Positions 1-10,658 of a stretch of DNA of 64,000 bases are shown here, one piece after another. The first letter of the stretch is position 1, and the number at the start of each line of letters is the position of its first letter. The notes under the pieces are model-generated. The model searched no databases, had not been told where the DNA came from, and saw nothing but the letters and a program-made list of their open reading frames with translations. The position numbers and the translations under genes were made by a program. This DNA comes from Yamadazyma tenuis (taxonomy: Eukaryota > Ascomycota > Pichiomycetes > Serinales > Debaryomycetaceae): contig NC_089466.1 of NCBI RefSeq assembly GCF_029203305.1, forward strand, positions 1 through 64,000. The letters run 5' to 3'.

Positions 1-1411
1 CATACACCCACCGAAGTTCTGACCCATACACCCACCGAAGTTCTGATCCATACACCCACCGAAGTTCTGACCCATACACCCACCGAAGTTCTGACCCATA
101 CACCCACCGAAGTTCTGACCCATACACCCACCGAAGTTCTGACCCATACACCCACCGAAGTTCTGACCCATACACCCACCGAAGTTCTGACCCATACACC
201 CACCGAAGTTCTGACCCATACACCCACCGAAGTTCTGACCCATACACCCACCGAAGTTCTGACCCATACACCCACCGAAGTTCTGACCCATACACCCACC
301 GAAGTTCTGACCCATACACCCACCGAAGTTCTGACCCATACACCGAAGTTCTGACCCATACACCCACCGAAGTTCTGACCCATACACCCACCGAAGTTCT
401 GACCCATACACCCACCGAAGTTCTGACCCATACACCCACCGAAGTTCTGACCCATACACCCACCGAAGTTCTGACCCATACACCCACCGAAGTTCTGACC
501 CATACACCCACCGAAGTTCTGACCCATACACCCACCGAAGTTCTGACCCATACACCCACCGAAGTTCTGACCCATACACCCACCGAAGTTCTGACCCATA
601 CACCCACCGAAGTTCTGACCCATACACCCACCGAAGTTCTGACCCATACACCCACCGAAGTTCTGACCCATACACCCACCGAAGTTCTGACCCATACACC
701 CACCGAAGTTCTGACCCATACACCCACCGAAGTTCTGACCCATACACCCACCGAAGTTCTGACCCATACACCCACCGAAGTTCTGACCCATACACCCACC
801 GAAGTTCTGACCCATACACCCACCGAAGTTCTGACCCATACACCCACCGAAGTTCTGACCCATACACCCACCGAAGTTCTGACCCATACACCCACCGAAG
901 TTCTGACCCATACACCCACCGAAGTTCTGACCCATACACCCACCGAAGTTCTGACCCATACACCCACCGAAGTTCTGACCCATACACCCACCGAAGTTCT
1001 GACCCATACACCCACCGAAGTTCTGACCCATACACCCACCGAAGTTCTGACCCATACACCCACCGAAGTTCTGACCCATACACCCACCGAAGTTCTGACC
1101 CATACACCCACCGAAGTTCTGACCCATACACCCACCGAAGTTCTGACCCATACACCCACCGAAGTTCTGACCCATACACCCACCGAAGTTCTGACCCATA
1201 CACCCACCGAAGTTCTGACCCATACACCCACCGAAGTTCTGACCCATACACCCACCGAAGTTCTGACCCATACACCCACCGAAGTTCTGACCCATACACC
1301 CACCGAAGTTCTGACCCATACACCCACCGAAGTTCTGACCCATACACCCACCGAAGTTCTGACCCATACACCCACCGAAGTTCTGACCCATACACCCACC
1401 GAAGTTCTGAC
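1..1411. repeat. Terminal telomeric repeat array, about 59 units of 24 bp
   Basis: Near-perfect tandem array. Fourteen 24-bp units fill 1-336, one 20-bp unit lies at 337-356, 43 more 24-bp units fill 357-1388, and a last 23 bases end at 1411. The only other change I see is C to T at 47. On the minus strand the unit is G-rich and contains GGTGTATGGGTCAGAACTTC followed by GGTG. This resembles the 23-25-bp telomeric repeats of Candida and Kluyveromyces species, and GGTGTATGGGT fits the Rap1 consensus. The C-rich strand lies on +, the orientation expected at a left chromosome end. Coding minisatellites in this window drift at synonymous sites; this array does not. The alternative is a coding repeat (HTPTEVLT), because the array is open in the adhesin frame. 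Confidence 0.82.
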
Positions 1412-2183
1412 TCCATGGACCGGCTCTGATACATCAACTTATACCACAACTGGAACTGATGGTAAACCAACCGCAGTTGTTGAAACCCCGGCTAGTGTTT
1501 TCACTATTACCACCCCATGGACTGGTTCTTTTACTTCCACTTACACCACCACCGGTCCCAATGGTGACAAAACAGTGGTTGTCGAGACTCCTGAACCAAC
1601 TATCGTTACTCCATGGACAGGATCCTTCACTTCAACTTACACTACCACAGGCACTGATGGTGAACCAACTGTGGTTGTCGAGACTCCAGTGGCACACTTA
1701 ACTACTCCATGGACAGGATCCTTCACTTCAACTTACACTACAGCCGGACCTGACGGTAAACCAACCGTAGTCGTTGAAACTCCTGAACCTGTCGTCACTG
1801 AAAAAGATGTCACCACCATTATTTTGCCATGTACTTGCAAAGAGCCTTCAACCACCACAACAACCGGTGATGATGGTAAGAAGACCGTTGTATGTAACGT
1901 CCCACACTCATTAGTGTCCACTGTGGTGGTAACTGAACCATGCACAAATGTCGCTGGAGATGTCACTGTCACAACATATACGACTTTCACTGTCGCTGCT
2001 GCTATCACTGCTAACCCTACTGAAACCGTTGCTCCAACTGGTACTGAAGGTAGTGGTTCTGAAGCTGCTTCGGCAGGTAATGATACTTCACCACAAGAAG
2101 TCTCGACTTACGAGGCCATGGGTTCAAAAAACACATACACATTCTTGGCTGTGTTATCCGCTCTTTTGTGGATATCCTTTTGA
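1412..2183 (+). CDS. GPI-anchored flocculin/Als-type adhesin, 5' end missing
   Basis: This is the 3' part of a cell-wall adhesin. It contains four flocculin-like repeats, each starting with PWTGS (codons at 1413, 1515, 1611 and 1707) and ending in VVETP, with the TSTYTT motif typical of Flo/Als repeats. A Cys-containing block follows (LPCTCKEP and TEPCTN), then a Thr/Ser-rich stalk, and finally a hydrophobic tail (TFLAVLSALLWISF) that fits a GPI-attachment signal. There is no start codon, signal peptide or ligand-binding domain in the window: the frame runs directly into the telomeric array upstream. I infer that the gene was truncated by a terminal deletion healed by telomere addition. If the array is instead coding, this would be the end of a very long repeat adhesin. 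Confidence 0.75.
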
Positions 2184-2330
2184 ATCAATCCAATGGAACC
2201 TGGATATGATTTACACATGAGAAATGTGATTGTTTATGAATGTTTGGTTATTATAATTTCTCTTTGTCTAGTTATTTCGCTCACCAATACTTGGTACTAT
2301 ATCAATAAACGTCCTTGTGAAATAAGATGA

Positions 2331-2498
2331 CTCGCAGCCTATATTGTTGGCCAAAACAATCTCACAAATGTACAAGGCCCAGTAGATTTCATCCTTAAAG
2401 GGGAAATCTATATTTTTGATGATTCTCTACCTCTGTAGGCAAACTCTATAAAGAGTGCCATGCACACAGCTATTAACCTCTTTGGAAATCTGCTTAGC
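2331..2498 (+). pseudogene. Possible copia-type retrotransposon relic (protease region)
   Basis: One frame, interrupted by a single TAG at 2436-2438, reads QGPVDFILKGEIYIFDDSLP and, after the stop, INLFGNLLS. This follows the pattern at the end of copia-type proteases: a G-x-G-like turn, a short beta strand, then a V/D-L-x-x-P segment and N-L-L/I-S. It is short and the match is by eye only. A second copia-like fragment at 7581-7691 makes an old insertion somewhat more believable, but chance remains possible. Confidence 0.25.
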
Positions 2499-4159
2499 TG
2501 ATTTTATGTGCTCAAAGAGATAATATCACCATGTTGTTTAATTGACATCGTTTATCGTATCTGTACAAATACCTATATTACTTATTCATGTGAAGCTCTT
2601 TATGGTTATCCCACTTCTTGTCCGCCTTCTTTGACAAAACGGCTGAGATAAGAAGATCCGCCGCCTCTACCCCTATTTTTTACTAGTTAGCGTCATTGAA
2701 CCCTTAGCGAAAGTGTCAGAAATTGGTTAATCTTATCAAACTTCGGAGACTCCTTTGGAGAAGAGCTTGAATACGTGTTGTCAAATCCAAAGCTCATGAA
2801 GATGGTCATGCGTGAGGCCTAGAGGTTAGATATTATGTGGTACTCGTCTTAAGTAAAAGGAAACATTCGAAAAGTTCTAGCCAGCCAGCCCGCTAGCACC
2901 TTGCGCAAAGCAAACAGAAAAGGATATTAGTTGCTATATGGCAAGAGGGAACCCTGAAATTTAATTACATAACAGGTTCCGATACATTCAGTTCTTGTCT
3001 TAAGATTGAAACCAGGTACTACGGTGGTTGTGCAAGTACATCCAGGTGAACTTATGGTAAGGATACACCAGTATATATAGTATATGACCCGATCGTGGGA
3101 ATTCAGACATAAGATACAAGTAAAGTAATCATCCACCAAGCTATTTACTATCTTTTATTGAGCGATTATCATGTGCTATTTAGAAAGTTTGCGGATGAAT
3201 TCGATTCTGCAAATTTTGAATCTCTTATCGCCGAACCGTAATTTCACTATCAGCCCTATCCAACCTGACCATACAGAACTATGACTTCGGCGATGGTAAG
3301 GAGATCACCTTCATGTTTAACGAACGGTTTTCAGTTGACCAGAAGCAAAAAGCTACTTCAGGAAGTAGCTTGTCTTTCATGAACAACAAGTCGACGATTG
3401 TCTTGTTCTTTTGATCACCTCAATGTTCTTTGGAGTCTTTGAGTGACTGTTTCTGGTGCTTGAAGTAGCATTCTATTATAGAGCTCACATAATAAACACC
3501 TTTATGAGATATTTATTTCCATTGGTCTAAGTTAGTGATACACGATGGAGGTATGTAGAACACGCGGGTTGTAGCTCAAGGAAGATCTCAGTCCTATTTA
3601 TATAATGTTTGGATATGTTAATATCGTTAACGAAACAATTTATAATATAGATTAGATCTGTTGAAACAGGATAATTTAAGTGGATCACTCTCTGTACGAT
3701 GTAGATCGTGTAAATATTTTTATGATATTTTGAACAATATAGTAGTCGTTCAGATAGAGTGGGCGTTTGTGTAATTAGTTCAAAGTAAAATCTATTAAAA
3801 AGCGACAGTAGATCTTGAAATCAAAACCTTGTTCAAGGTTGTTTTGGCAATTATCACCGAGGGTACTGAAAAGTAAATGGGAGCAATACGGTACCAATCT
3901 TGACCTCACAGTGATAAATCTTCATTTGGCGTTTAAGAGAAAGAGGGAAGACATCAATCACGATATTTATCTAAGAGAGGTGTTCCTTTTGCGTGGGACT
4001 GACGCGCAATTCATAGAGGTGACACTGCATCATGCCCACATACATTTAAAATATTTCCGCAGATTTCATAAATAATACTTCTTGGTCTATGAAGGTCTCG
4101 CTCGTTCAATTAAGTCTTATAAGATTGACCCCCTCTTTTTCTTTAACGTTAACCACTGA

Positions 4160-4327
4160 ATGGCTAATAACAACTTCGGTACACAACAAAGTGCAATTTA
4201 CCACCAGACAAAGCGGGTGTTCTACAAGGTGTTGATTTCTATTGCTGCTGGAATGATAGTTCTTTGATTTTGTGCCGGCGTTCTAGGTGGGCTTGCTGGA
4301 AATGCTATACGGAGAAACCGCTCTTAG
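4160..4327 (+). pseudogene. Tiny single-helix ORF interrupted by one TGA
   Basis: An ATG at 4160 opens 35 codons and stops at TGA 4265-4267. The same frame then continues for 19 codons to TAG 4325-4327. Across the TGA the peptide keeps one hydrophobic helix followed by a Gly-rich turn and a basic tail (GLAGNAIRRNRS), so the stop falls inside the predicted helix. Charge pattern and the Gly-Ala ending resemble the neighbouring ORF at 4377-4541. It could be a decayed copy, a readthrough product, or chance. Confidence 0.3.
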
Positions 4328-4376
4328 GTAAATATAAAAACTCAACAATTTCCGTTGGAGAGAAAAACAATACAAA

Positions 4377-4541
4377 ATGGAAAATCTATTTACTCTAGAA
4401 GAACGAGGAACCGAAAACATTGAGCTCTCTAAAGCAGAAAAGGATCAGATGAGTAGATTTGCTACAAGATGGTTTATGTCTGTATATGTGTGCAGTTTGG
4501 CGGCAATATTTATTGGCGCATTAGTGGGTGCACAGAAGTGA
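4377..4541 (+). CDS. Tiny single-pass membrane protein, 54 aa, unknown
   Basis: I do not recognise this 54-residue ORF. An acidic/polar N-terminal half is followed by a basic anchor (RFATRW) and one hydrophobic segment (YVCSLAAIFIGALVGAQK), giving a likely single transmembrane helix with the N-terminus cytosolic. Supporting signals are a TATAAAA box near 4333, about 40 bases before the ATG, and A at -3 of the start codon. The stop codon's last base is also the first base of a 53-bp tandem duplication. The upstream interrupted ORF at 4160 has similar architecture, so the two may be paralogues. Confidence 0.4.
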   Translation: MENLFTLEERGTENIELSKAEKDQMSRFATRWFMSVYVCSLAAIFIGALVGAQK

Positions 4542-4646
4542 TTTGTCGTTTGATGACTGGTTCAAACAAATAGACAGATGCTTATGTGAGAGCATTTGTC
4601 GTTTGATGACTGGTTCAAACAAATAGACAGATGCCTATGTGAGAGC
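4541..4646. repeat. 53-bp tandem duplication, two copies
   Basis: Copies at 4541-4593 and 4594-4646 differ at one base (CTTATG versus CCTATG). The first copy begins exactly at the stop codon of the tiny ORF at 4377-4541, so the duplication lies in its 3' flank. No motif in the unit is recognised. Confidence 0.9.
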
Positions 4647-5833
4647 AAATAAATAATTTTATGTATAATTCTAGTTTGAAAATGTAGATTCTATAGTCCA
4701 TGAAGTAGAAACGTAAGGAACAAGAACCGTATAGAATTGTAACAAAAAGGCTCGAAATTGTTGGCGTATTCCATCTGAAAATGGGACATGACTTGAATAA
4801 TTGAAATTACGCCAATATTTCGAAGACAGCCCGTCATCTTCTAAAAATCATTCACAATATTTATCGGGATGAATCGGAAAAATTTATTTAAGCAGCACCC
4901 AGTATTGTGTGCATGCGCACAATTCTGAGTCAGCTGTGTGATCCAGTCATTCATCCCCTTCATCACCTTGGGGTAAACAACATTTATCACCAACCAAACA
5001 TCGCTATCTTTGGGGGAGAGGAAGGAACATCCATAGTAGTATAACGAAGTAAGTGTATACAACCCACAGTTTTAGATATTAAAGGGCCAATGTTTCCCGT
5101 CATTCCTCTGGAAAGTACTATTCTCGAAGAAGCTCTCAAAAAATCCCATTAATTGATTGAAGTATTAATTTGTACGATTTGGAACGCTTGAAGCCTAAAA
5201 TTAATGAATCTGGAGCATGTCTTGAAAGATGGGTATAAATTTTTGTATCAATAGATGTTACACATCAAATTCTTAGGGTAAAATGAAATCAATAATGTGA
5301 ATTTTTGCAAATTTGATTAATTAAACCCAAATTCTCTTGAAGTATAACCAAGATCAGGAAATCTAGGGTATTGTAGGGACACATGCGATTACAGAATATT
5401 TACCCTTGAGTACTTGGTAGAACCAACGGAATAATTGTTGTAAGATGGTCTCCGACTAGCTCTTTTGGTGACAATGTAGGACATGGGTTTGTCCCTCTAC
5501 AGATGATAGAAATAGTTGATTAACAAAGAAGTCAGACTTCAATTGAATCTCTAGAACACACATTGCAAAATAGAGCATAGAGGAGTGTACAGGTCATGTA
5601 TGTGCAACTACGAAATCATCAAGCACATGACGACGAGATGCTGATGCATTCCCTTTGAAAACCGAATTAAGTAAATAATCACCCATGGGTGATTAGTGAT
5701 CATCGGGTAAAATATTATGTAATCAATAGGCAAATATTGCCAATATAATTTCGCGCTATTCTAGCTCCAACATCGGCATTTTCTAACACTAGAATCATCT
5801 AAAACATTGCCATCCATAATAACACGGTACCTA

Positions 5834-6715
5834 ATGCCATATTATGCTGTAGCCAGTGGCTTTGAAACAGGTGTTTTCAGGCATTGGACCCAAGTCAAGC
5901 CACTCGTGGATGGCTACAGCAAACCAGTCTTCAAGAAGTTCAATGATGAGGAATCAGCAAAGCAGTTTATCAGGAACAATTCAATGTCTTCACGAGTTGT
6001 TCAGACACGAAGATATGGCACTTTAGGTCGTGTAGAAAGTGGTACGGTGAGCTCATCAGTTTCTACTACGAAGAAGAATTCTACCTGTACTCCATTGCAA
6101 GTAGAAATGAAGTTGAATAGTCTCAACATGTCTTACAATTTTGAAGACTGGAGGACTGTAGAACAAGAAATCAAGTGGGAAAATCACCTCATTCTGTCTG
6201 ATCAAAAAATCGAAATATACTGTGACGGTGCTGCCAAAAATAATGGGAAGTCCAATGCCTTGGCTGGGTATGGCGTTTATATCAAGGATCTTTCCCCAAA
6301 AGGAATATCTGTGGCTTACGACCAGATCCTGATCGATAAATTAAAGCCCACTAACCAATTTATGGAACTCTACGCCATCAGGCATGCACTTATGATCATT
6401 TTTTCAAGTCTTGAACATTGTAAACGATATGAAGGCAAGACCCTGATTAAAATATTAACTGATTCTCAGTTTTCCATCAATTGCTTAACCGTTTGGTACA
6501 AAAACTGGGAAAGTAACGGCTGGGTTAATACCGCTGGACGTCCGGTCATCCATCAACAATGTGTTCGAGATTGCCTCAAGCTCATAGATTCCATTAAAGA
6601 TTCGGTGATTTTATCAATTGAATATGTTCCAGGACACAGTGGATTTTTGGGCAATGAGGTTGCTGACAGGTTGGCCAATATTGCTTGTGATTCAATGCTG
6701 AGCCGTATTTGTTGA
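5834..6715 (+). CDS. RNH1: Ribonuclease H1
   Basis: RNase H1 cleaves the RNA strand of RNA-DNA hybrids in nucleus and/or mitochondria. The N-terminal hybrid-binding domain is clear (YYAVASGFETGVFRHWTQVK, residues 3-22, continuing to about 48). A variable linker follows, then the RNase H fold from about residue 126. The four catalytic carboxylates are visible: D in YCDGA (about 131), E in FMELYA (about 178), D in LTDSQ (about 210) and D in NEVADRLA (about 278), with the conserved H in PGHSG. The length (293 aa) is normal. I used the ATG at 5834; the frame is open further upstream but only from a TTG. It is the first complete recognisable gene inward from the telomere. Confidence 0.93.
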   Translation: MPYYAVASGFETGVFRHWTQVKPLVDGYSKPVFKKFNDEESAKQFIRNNSMSSRVVQTRRYGTLGRVESGTVSSSVSTTKKNSTCTPLQVEMKLNSLNMSYNFEDWRTVEQEIKWENHLILSDQKIEIYCDGAAKNNGKSNALAGYGVYIKDLSPKGISVAYDQILIDKLKPTNQFMELYAIRHALMIIFSSLEHCKRYEGKTLIKILTDSQFSINCLTVWYKNWESNGWVNTAGRPVIHQQCVRDCLKLIDSIKDSVILSIEYVPGHSGFLGNEVADRLANIACDSMLSRIC

Positions 6716-7751
6716 ACAAAATACCCTATTTATAGTTTTTAATGATTATTTAGCTTGTACAAATTTCTGTAATTGCAGAATTCATGCTGATTAGTGCTCA
6801 ATTCAGTATGCTTCGGTCTATTATCATGATCATGTTGCTTTTGTCTACCGTGAAGAAGGCAAGTTAAAGTAGGTTCGGACCAATGTAGGAATAAGCAAGT
6901 GAACAGGCACGAGTTGTAAAGGAAACTATGATGTTGGGAAGCTCAAGTGCACAAGATAATGCTTCTATTGTGGATTGTAGATTATCAAACCAGCTGTTTG
7001 GTTTGAAGCTAAGATTTTGGATCTATTCTTGTTTATAAATTTAATTCCAATTGAGTATGTTTTATAAAAACGACAAATCTTTGTAGAAATTACGGAACAA
7101 AGAAATTCAAGCAACACAACAAAAAACACAACAAAAAATACAACAAAAAATACAACAAAAATAATCAACAAGGGTATTGTGAAAGGAGCATCTCTTGCAA
7201 ACTCCTAATTGAATATCTGGATAAATTTCTCTTCACTTAACCTGAAGAATTAGTGTCAAAGTAATAGGGTCGTGGCTGGAGAAATGGCTAGTTTGAACAT
7301 ACTGAAATCAAAAATAATAACAATATATATGTAGCAGATCCTCTATGATTTAAAGCCCAAGGAGAGAGGGAGAAATTGAATCAAGGAGTATTGATGCCTT
7401 GTCCATATTTGGCCTCTCCTCTATAAGTCGAGAAAAGATTTTGAGAAGCTCTAACACCAAAAGGATATATCGGTCGTCTCAATTTCAGTCTAAGCCGCTA
7501 ACAATTATGCAACCAGGAAAAATTACAAAAACCTACAATATTATGGCTACTGAAAGATTCCTTTGTCCGCTTAGGGTACTAATGCACAACATTTGGATAA
7601 TGAATTGTCTAGGCTCGGACATATCGGTTACCAAAATTTTCGCATCTGGGGGAATTCGTTATGTAAGCAACATGGTGACAAATCAATTGTTTGACGTTAA
7701 AAGTATAAAGAGCTGCCAATATTCCTATGTTTTAATATTATTAGCTCAATA
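6716..7751. other. Intergenic segment between RNH1 and the SDR gene
   Basis: About 1 kb with no recognisable complete gene. It contains an A-rich low-complexity run of ACAACAAAAA-type units near 7108-7160 and the possible copia relic at 7581-7691. An ATG-less or weak open frame ends at 7752, overlapping the SDR start codon, and has no coding character I trust. Confidence 0.5.
7581..7691 (+). pseudogene. Possible copia-type relic (gag-pre-integrase motif)
   Basis: This frame contains LSRLGHIGYQNF, which matches the R-L-G-H-I/P-x-x-x-N/K-L core of the copia gag-pre-integrase zinc-binding region that precedes integrase. It is open for only 37 codons before TGA at 7692. No LTR, integrase or reverse transcriptase is visible nearby. 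The 12-residue motif is the sole evidence. Confidence 0.3.
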
Positions 7752-8741
7752 ATGTCTACGGTTTTAGTCACAGGCGCTACAGGACATACAGGTGTATTCA
7801 CAGTTCTTGAATACATCAAGAATGGTTACAAGGTTAACACCACTATGAGAGATATCTCCCAGTTGAGTGAGGTTAAGGAAATGATCCAAAAGACTGGAAA
7901 CTTGTCCGATGAGGCGATGAAGAATATCAGATATTTCCAAGCGGATTTGGGCAAAGAAGAAGGCTGGAAAGAAGCAATTGATGGCTGTGAGTACGTTTGC
8001 CATGTTGCTTATCCGTTCATCAACAATGTTCCTCTTGAACAGATTTATGATGCTGCTATTACTGGAACCATGAACCTTTTGAACTTGGCTGCCAATACTG
8101 AATCTGTCAAGCAATTCATCTTCTGTTCCAGTTTTGCAGCCATTGGATTTGCGGACTCATACCCAGAAGGAACAATTGTTAATGATGATTCGTGGACCCC
8201 CGAAGACGCAAAAATTCTTGACGGCTATATGAAGTCCAAAATCTTGGTGGAGAAGATGATGTGGAAATTCATCAAAAGCAGTGAGAACAAGCGAGGTATG
8301 TCTTTTACTTCAATTGCCCCCTATATGATCTCGGGTCCTCTTCCATGGGGTTATAGGAAACTCGTTGGGGTTATGGGCCTTATTAAGTTGTACATTACGG
8401 GAGGATTGGATGTTATCTTGCACTACCATTTAAACAACTCCGATGTTAGAGACCTTTCCAAGTCATTTGTTTCTGCCACAAACAACAAAGAGGCCTTCAA
8501 TGAAAGATTCCTTTTGGTTGAAGAAAAGGAACACCTCATGTCTGAAATAGTTGATATTCTCAAGAGAGACTTTCCAGCCAAGTACTCTGAGAAAGTCCCA
8601 ACAGCAGTTAGTCCACCTTTAACTATCTCCAAGATCACCGACAGCTCTAAAGCTCGGAGAATTTTGAACTTCAACCCTATTCCATTTGAGGAGTCCATCA
8701 AGCAGTCCATTGAGAACATTATTGAACGGGAAAATCTCTGA
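7752..8741 (+). CDS. NAD(P)-dependent extended SDR reductase (dihydroflavonol-reductase/GRE2-like)
   Basis: This 329-residue protein belongs to the extended short-chain dehydrogenase family. It has the N-terminal nucleotide-binding TGATGHTG loop (residues 7-14), a mid-protein strand ending in CSSFAAIG, and the YMKSK catalytic Y-x-x-x-K. Family members such as yeast Gre2 reduce aldehydes and ketones with NADPH in the cytosol; the substrate here is unknown. The C-terminal part, including SDVRDLSKSFVSA and a final helix that begins RRILNF, is typical of the family. The ATG at 7752 gives the motif at the expected distance from the N-terminus. It is isolated in a gene-poor subtelomeric stretch, where such reductases are often copy-variable. 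It could also have been acquired by transfer, which only phylogeny can settle. Confidence 0.82.
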   Translation: MSTVLVTGATGHTGVFTVLEYIKNGYKVNTTMRDISQLSEVKEMIQKTGNLSDEAMKNIRYFQADLGKEEGWKEAIDGCEYVCHVAYPFINNVPLEQIYDAAITGTMNLLNLAANTESVKQFIFCSSFAAIGFADSYPEGTIVNDDSWTPEDAKILDGYMKSKILVEKMMWKFIKSSENKRGMSFTSIAPYMISGPLPWGYRKLVGVMGLIKLYITGGLDVILHYHLNNSDVRDLSKSFVSATNNKEAFNERFLLVEEKEHLMSEIVDILKRDFPAKYSEKVPTAVSPPLTISKITDSSKARRILNFNPIPFEESIKQSIENIIERENL

Positions 8742-9799
8742 GTCCGATCCACAACTTCGTATGGTTTATAGAAAATAGCTCTCTAAATGCAAAGAGAATT
8801 ATAAGTGAGAGAAAAAAAGTTAAAAAAAGTTAAAAAAGCCAACTCCGTGCTCTAGATCTAACCCAAAGTCTAAAACTGAAATCCAACGCGTAAATGAAAC
8901 ACCGCATATTGGGCTAAAGTCGTATACGCTTTGATATTTGTGGAACTACAAAGCGTGTCCTTAATCCTAATACTGTACTGCCTGTAAGCTTTCTACCCCA
9001 CATTTCTCGTGCGAATGAAATTCTAGGTTAGTTAGGCCAGATGCTAATCCCTCTACCGAAAAACAGATTGGCGGAAATATTCAGTCTCGAGAGATTTACA
9101 CAGATAATACCCCGAATATTTTAGGACGAATTAATACCAGGATCTCTGGCCAAGACAAAAAAGAGGTTGCTATGAATTAAGTCAGGCCTCTAAATTTTCG
9201 AGATTAAAGATCCTCACAGCGCCGTATATGAATTTAAAGTTCCGATGCACGCTTTTTAGTACCCAAAACAGCACGAGCCCTAATGTGCACTCCTCGTTTC
9301 ATACGGTGATTTGGTTGCCCTGTCCTCTTTCCTCGCCTCTGCTGAAATCTCGGTAGCTGTTCATGTCAAAGCCACCATCAACAGCGTGCGCTGACAGTAG
9401 CGAGCTTCACATTATAATTAAATGGTATCGGTTAAACACTGGAAGAGGTGTATCACCCAAATGCTCTAAGTTGATGTACACAGCTTGCTTTCAACGAGTG
9501 TGTAGGTCAGAAGTGTAGTCCGGATCAACAATGTCCGAAGAATGTGTCACTGTTAGCCTTCATAAGCTCCGCCTGCAACTGTCTAGTCCGCCTTGACCAA
9601 GAAATTAGCTTGGAGATCTTTCCTCTTAATTTAACATGGGGTGCATCATGGTAATACTTGCCCAGCACGCCCAGCATACCCAGCACACCCATGACAGTAG
9701 CCTCGGTGGACACTAAGCCTTCCCATGCGCGCAATACTAGCAACTAAAAGGACCCTAAAAAATTAATTTTCCTATCGTCACCTTTATTTTTGACTACAA

Positions 9800-10056
9800 G
9801 CAGAAAGTGGTAAACTCCAGCAGCTGGAGAAGCGCTTAAACTTGGCACAAGATGAAAGAGTGATTGAAGCTAGGAATGTATCTCAGGAAAAGGTAAAAGG
9901 TTTGTTTGTGATGAACTTTGTCCACTAAATGAAGCCCTGCAAAGATTTATTATTCCTTCGTCGTACCGAGAATCCTTTCAATCGGGTTACCAAGAGTCAA
10001 AACTGGGTGATTATTTTTTTCGAGCTTATTCATCAGTGGAGAATTCTCGTAACTAA
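9800..10056 (+). pseudogene. Frameshifted relic of an unrecognised coiled-coil protein
   Basis: Two overlapping frames look coding. The first (9800-9925) reads LQQLEKRLNLAQDERVIEAR, a strong heptad-like coiled coil. The second (9874-10053) continues in another frame with FVCDELCPLNEALQRF and then SSYRESFQSGYQ and GDYFFRAYSS before TAA at 10054. A single frameshift between about 9880 and 9920 would join them. I do not recognise the protein. It may be a gene remnant in the adhesin's upstream region. Confidence 0.35.
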
Positions 10057-10658
10057 TACAGGATTGTTCGGAGTCGTAATTTCCAAACAATACACCAGAA
10101 AGCTGGCACAGTAGCCCTCTGGGTTCGTAAAAAGCACAGAAATCTAGTCAGGCAATTTTTTCTGCAAAGCTATCTTTTGAATTTTTGGATGAAATTTGAT
10201 GTCAATCTAGTTATTCTTGTTTTTATACAAGAGGGTCCCTTTTTAAACCTTTTAGTGTAATTGTCGTACTATATATCAATGGATGGTAAGAGAGTGAGAG
10301 AGTACAAAAACAAGTAAATTGTAGGTCATTGGAGACTAGTTTTACGGAACAAGGTATTCGTAACAATCAATAAGGTCTACAACAATAGCCGTAAATAGTG
10401 GGTTCCTAGGCCAGTGCTATTATCTTGTTAAGGCAATTTGAATCTCGCCCACAAAGTTCAGGTTAGGTAACAAAAAAAGGAACTTTGAACAAACCTTATT
10501 TTTTTCGAAATAACTTTAAAGATATTTCAACCGAAACTGATGATGTTGAAAGAAGCTTTAGAACTACAATCTAAGTAGCAGTTGAGTAGTCGATAAGAAC
10601 GGCTAACAGCTAATAATGAAGAGCGACTGTATCGCTTAGTATAATTGAGAGTAAGCCA

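Larger units (their letters stand above)
2184..5833. other. Gene-poor subtelomeric segment
   Basis: These 3.6 kb hold no long open frame. I can support only the possible copia-type relic at 2331-2498, the two tiny ORFs at 4160-4327 and 4377-4541, and the 53-bp duplication at 4541-4646. An open stretch at 3220-3414 could be a fragment but is within chance. The rest is AT-rich with no recognisable signal. Confidence 0.6.

Noticed and set aside
1..1411. The 24-bp array as the HTPTEVLT coding repeat of the adhesin
   Set aside because: The array lacks the synonymous drift seen in the coding repeats at 12-16 kb, carries a Rap1-like telomeric core in the right orientation at the window edge, and contains a 20-bp unit that would shift the frame. 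Not excluded absolutely.
3220..3414. 65-codon open stretch ending in SFMNNKSTIVLFF
   Set aside because: It looks slightly protein-like, but an open run of this length is expected by chance somewhere in 3.6 kb, and no motif is seen.
3815..4075. 86-codon frame with Arg/Lys-rich sequence
   Set aside because: Begins at a TTG, no family resemblance, and no supporting signal.
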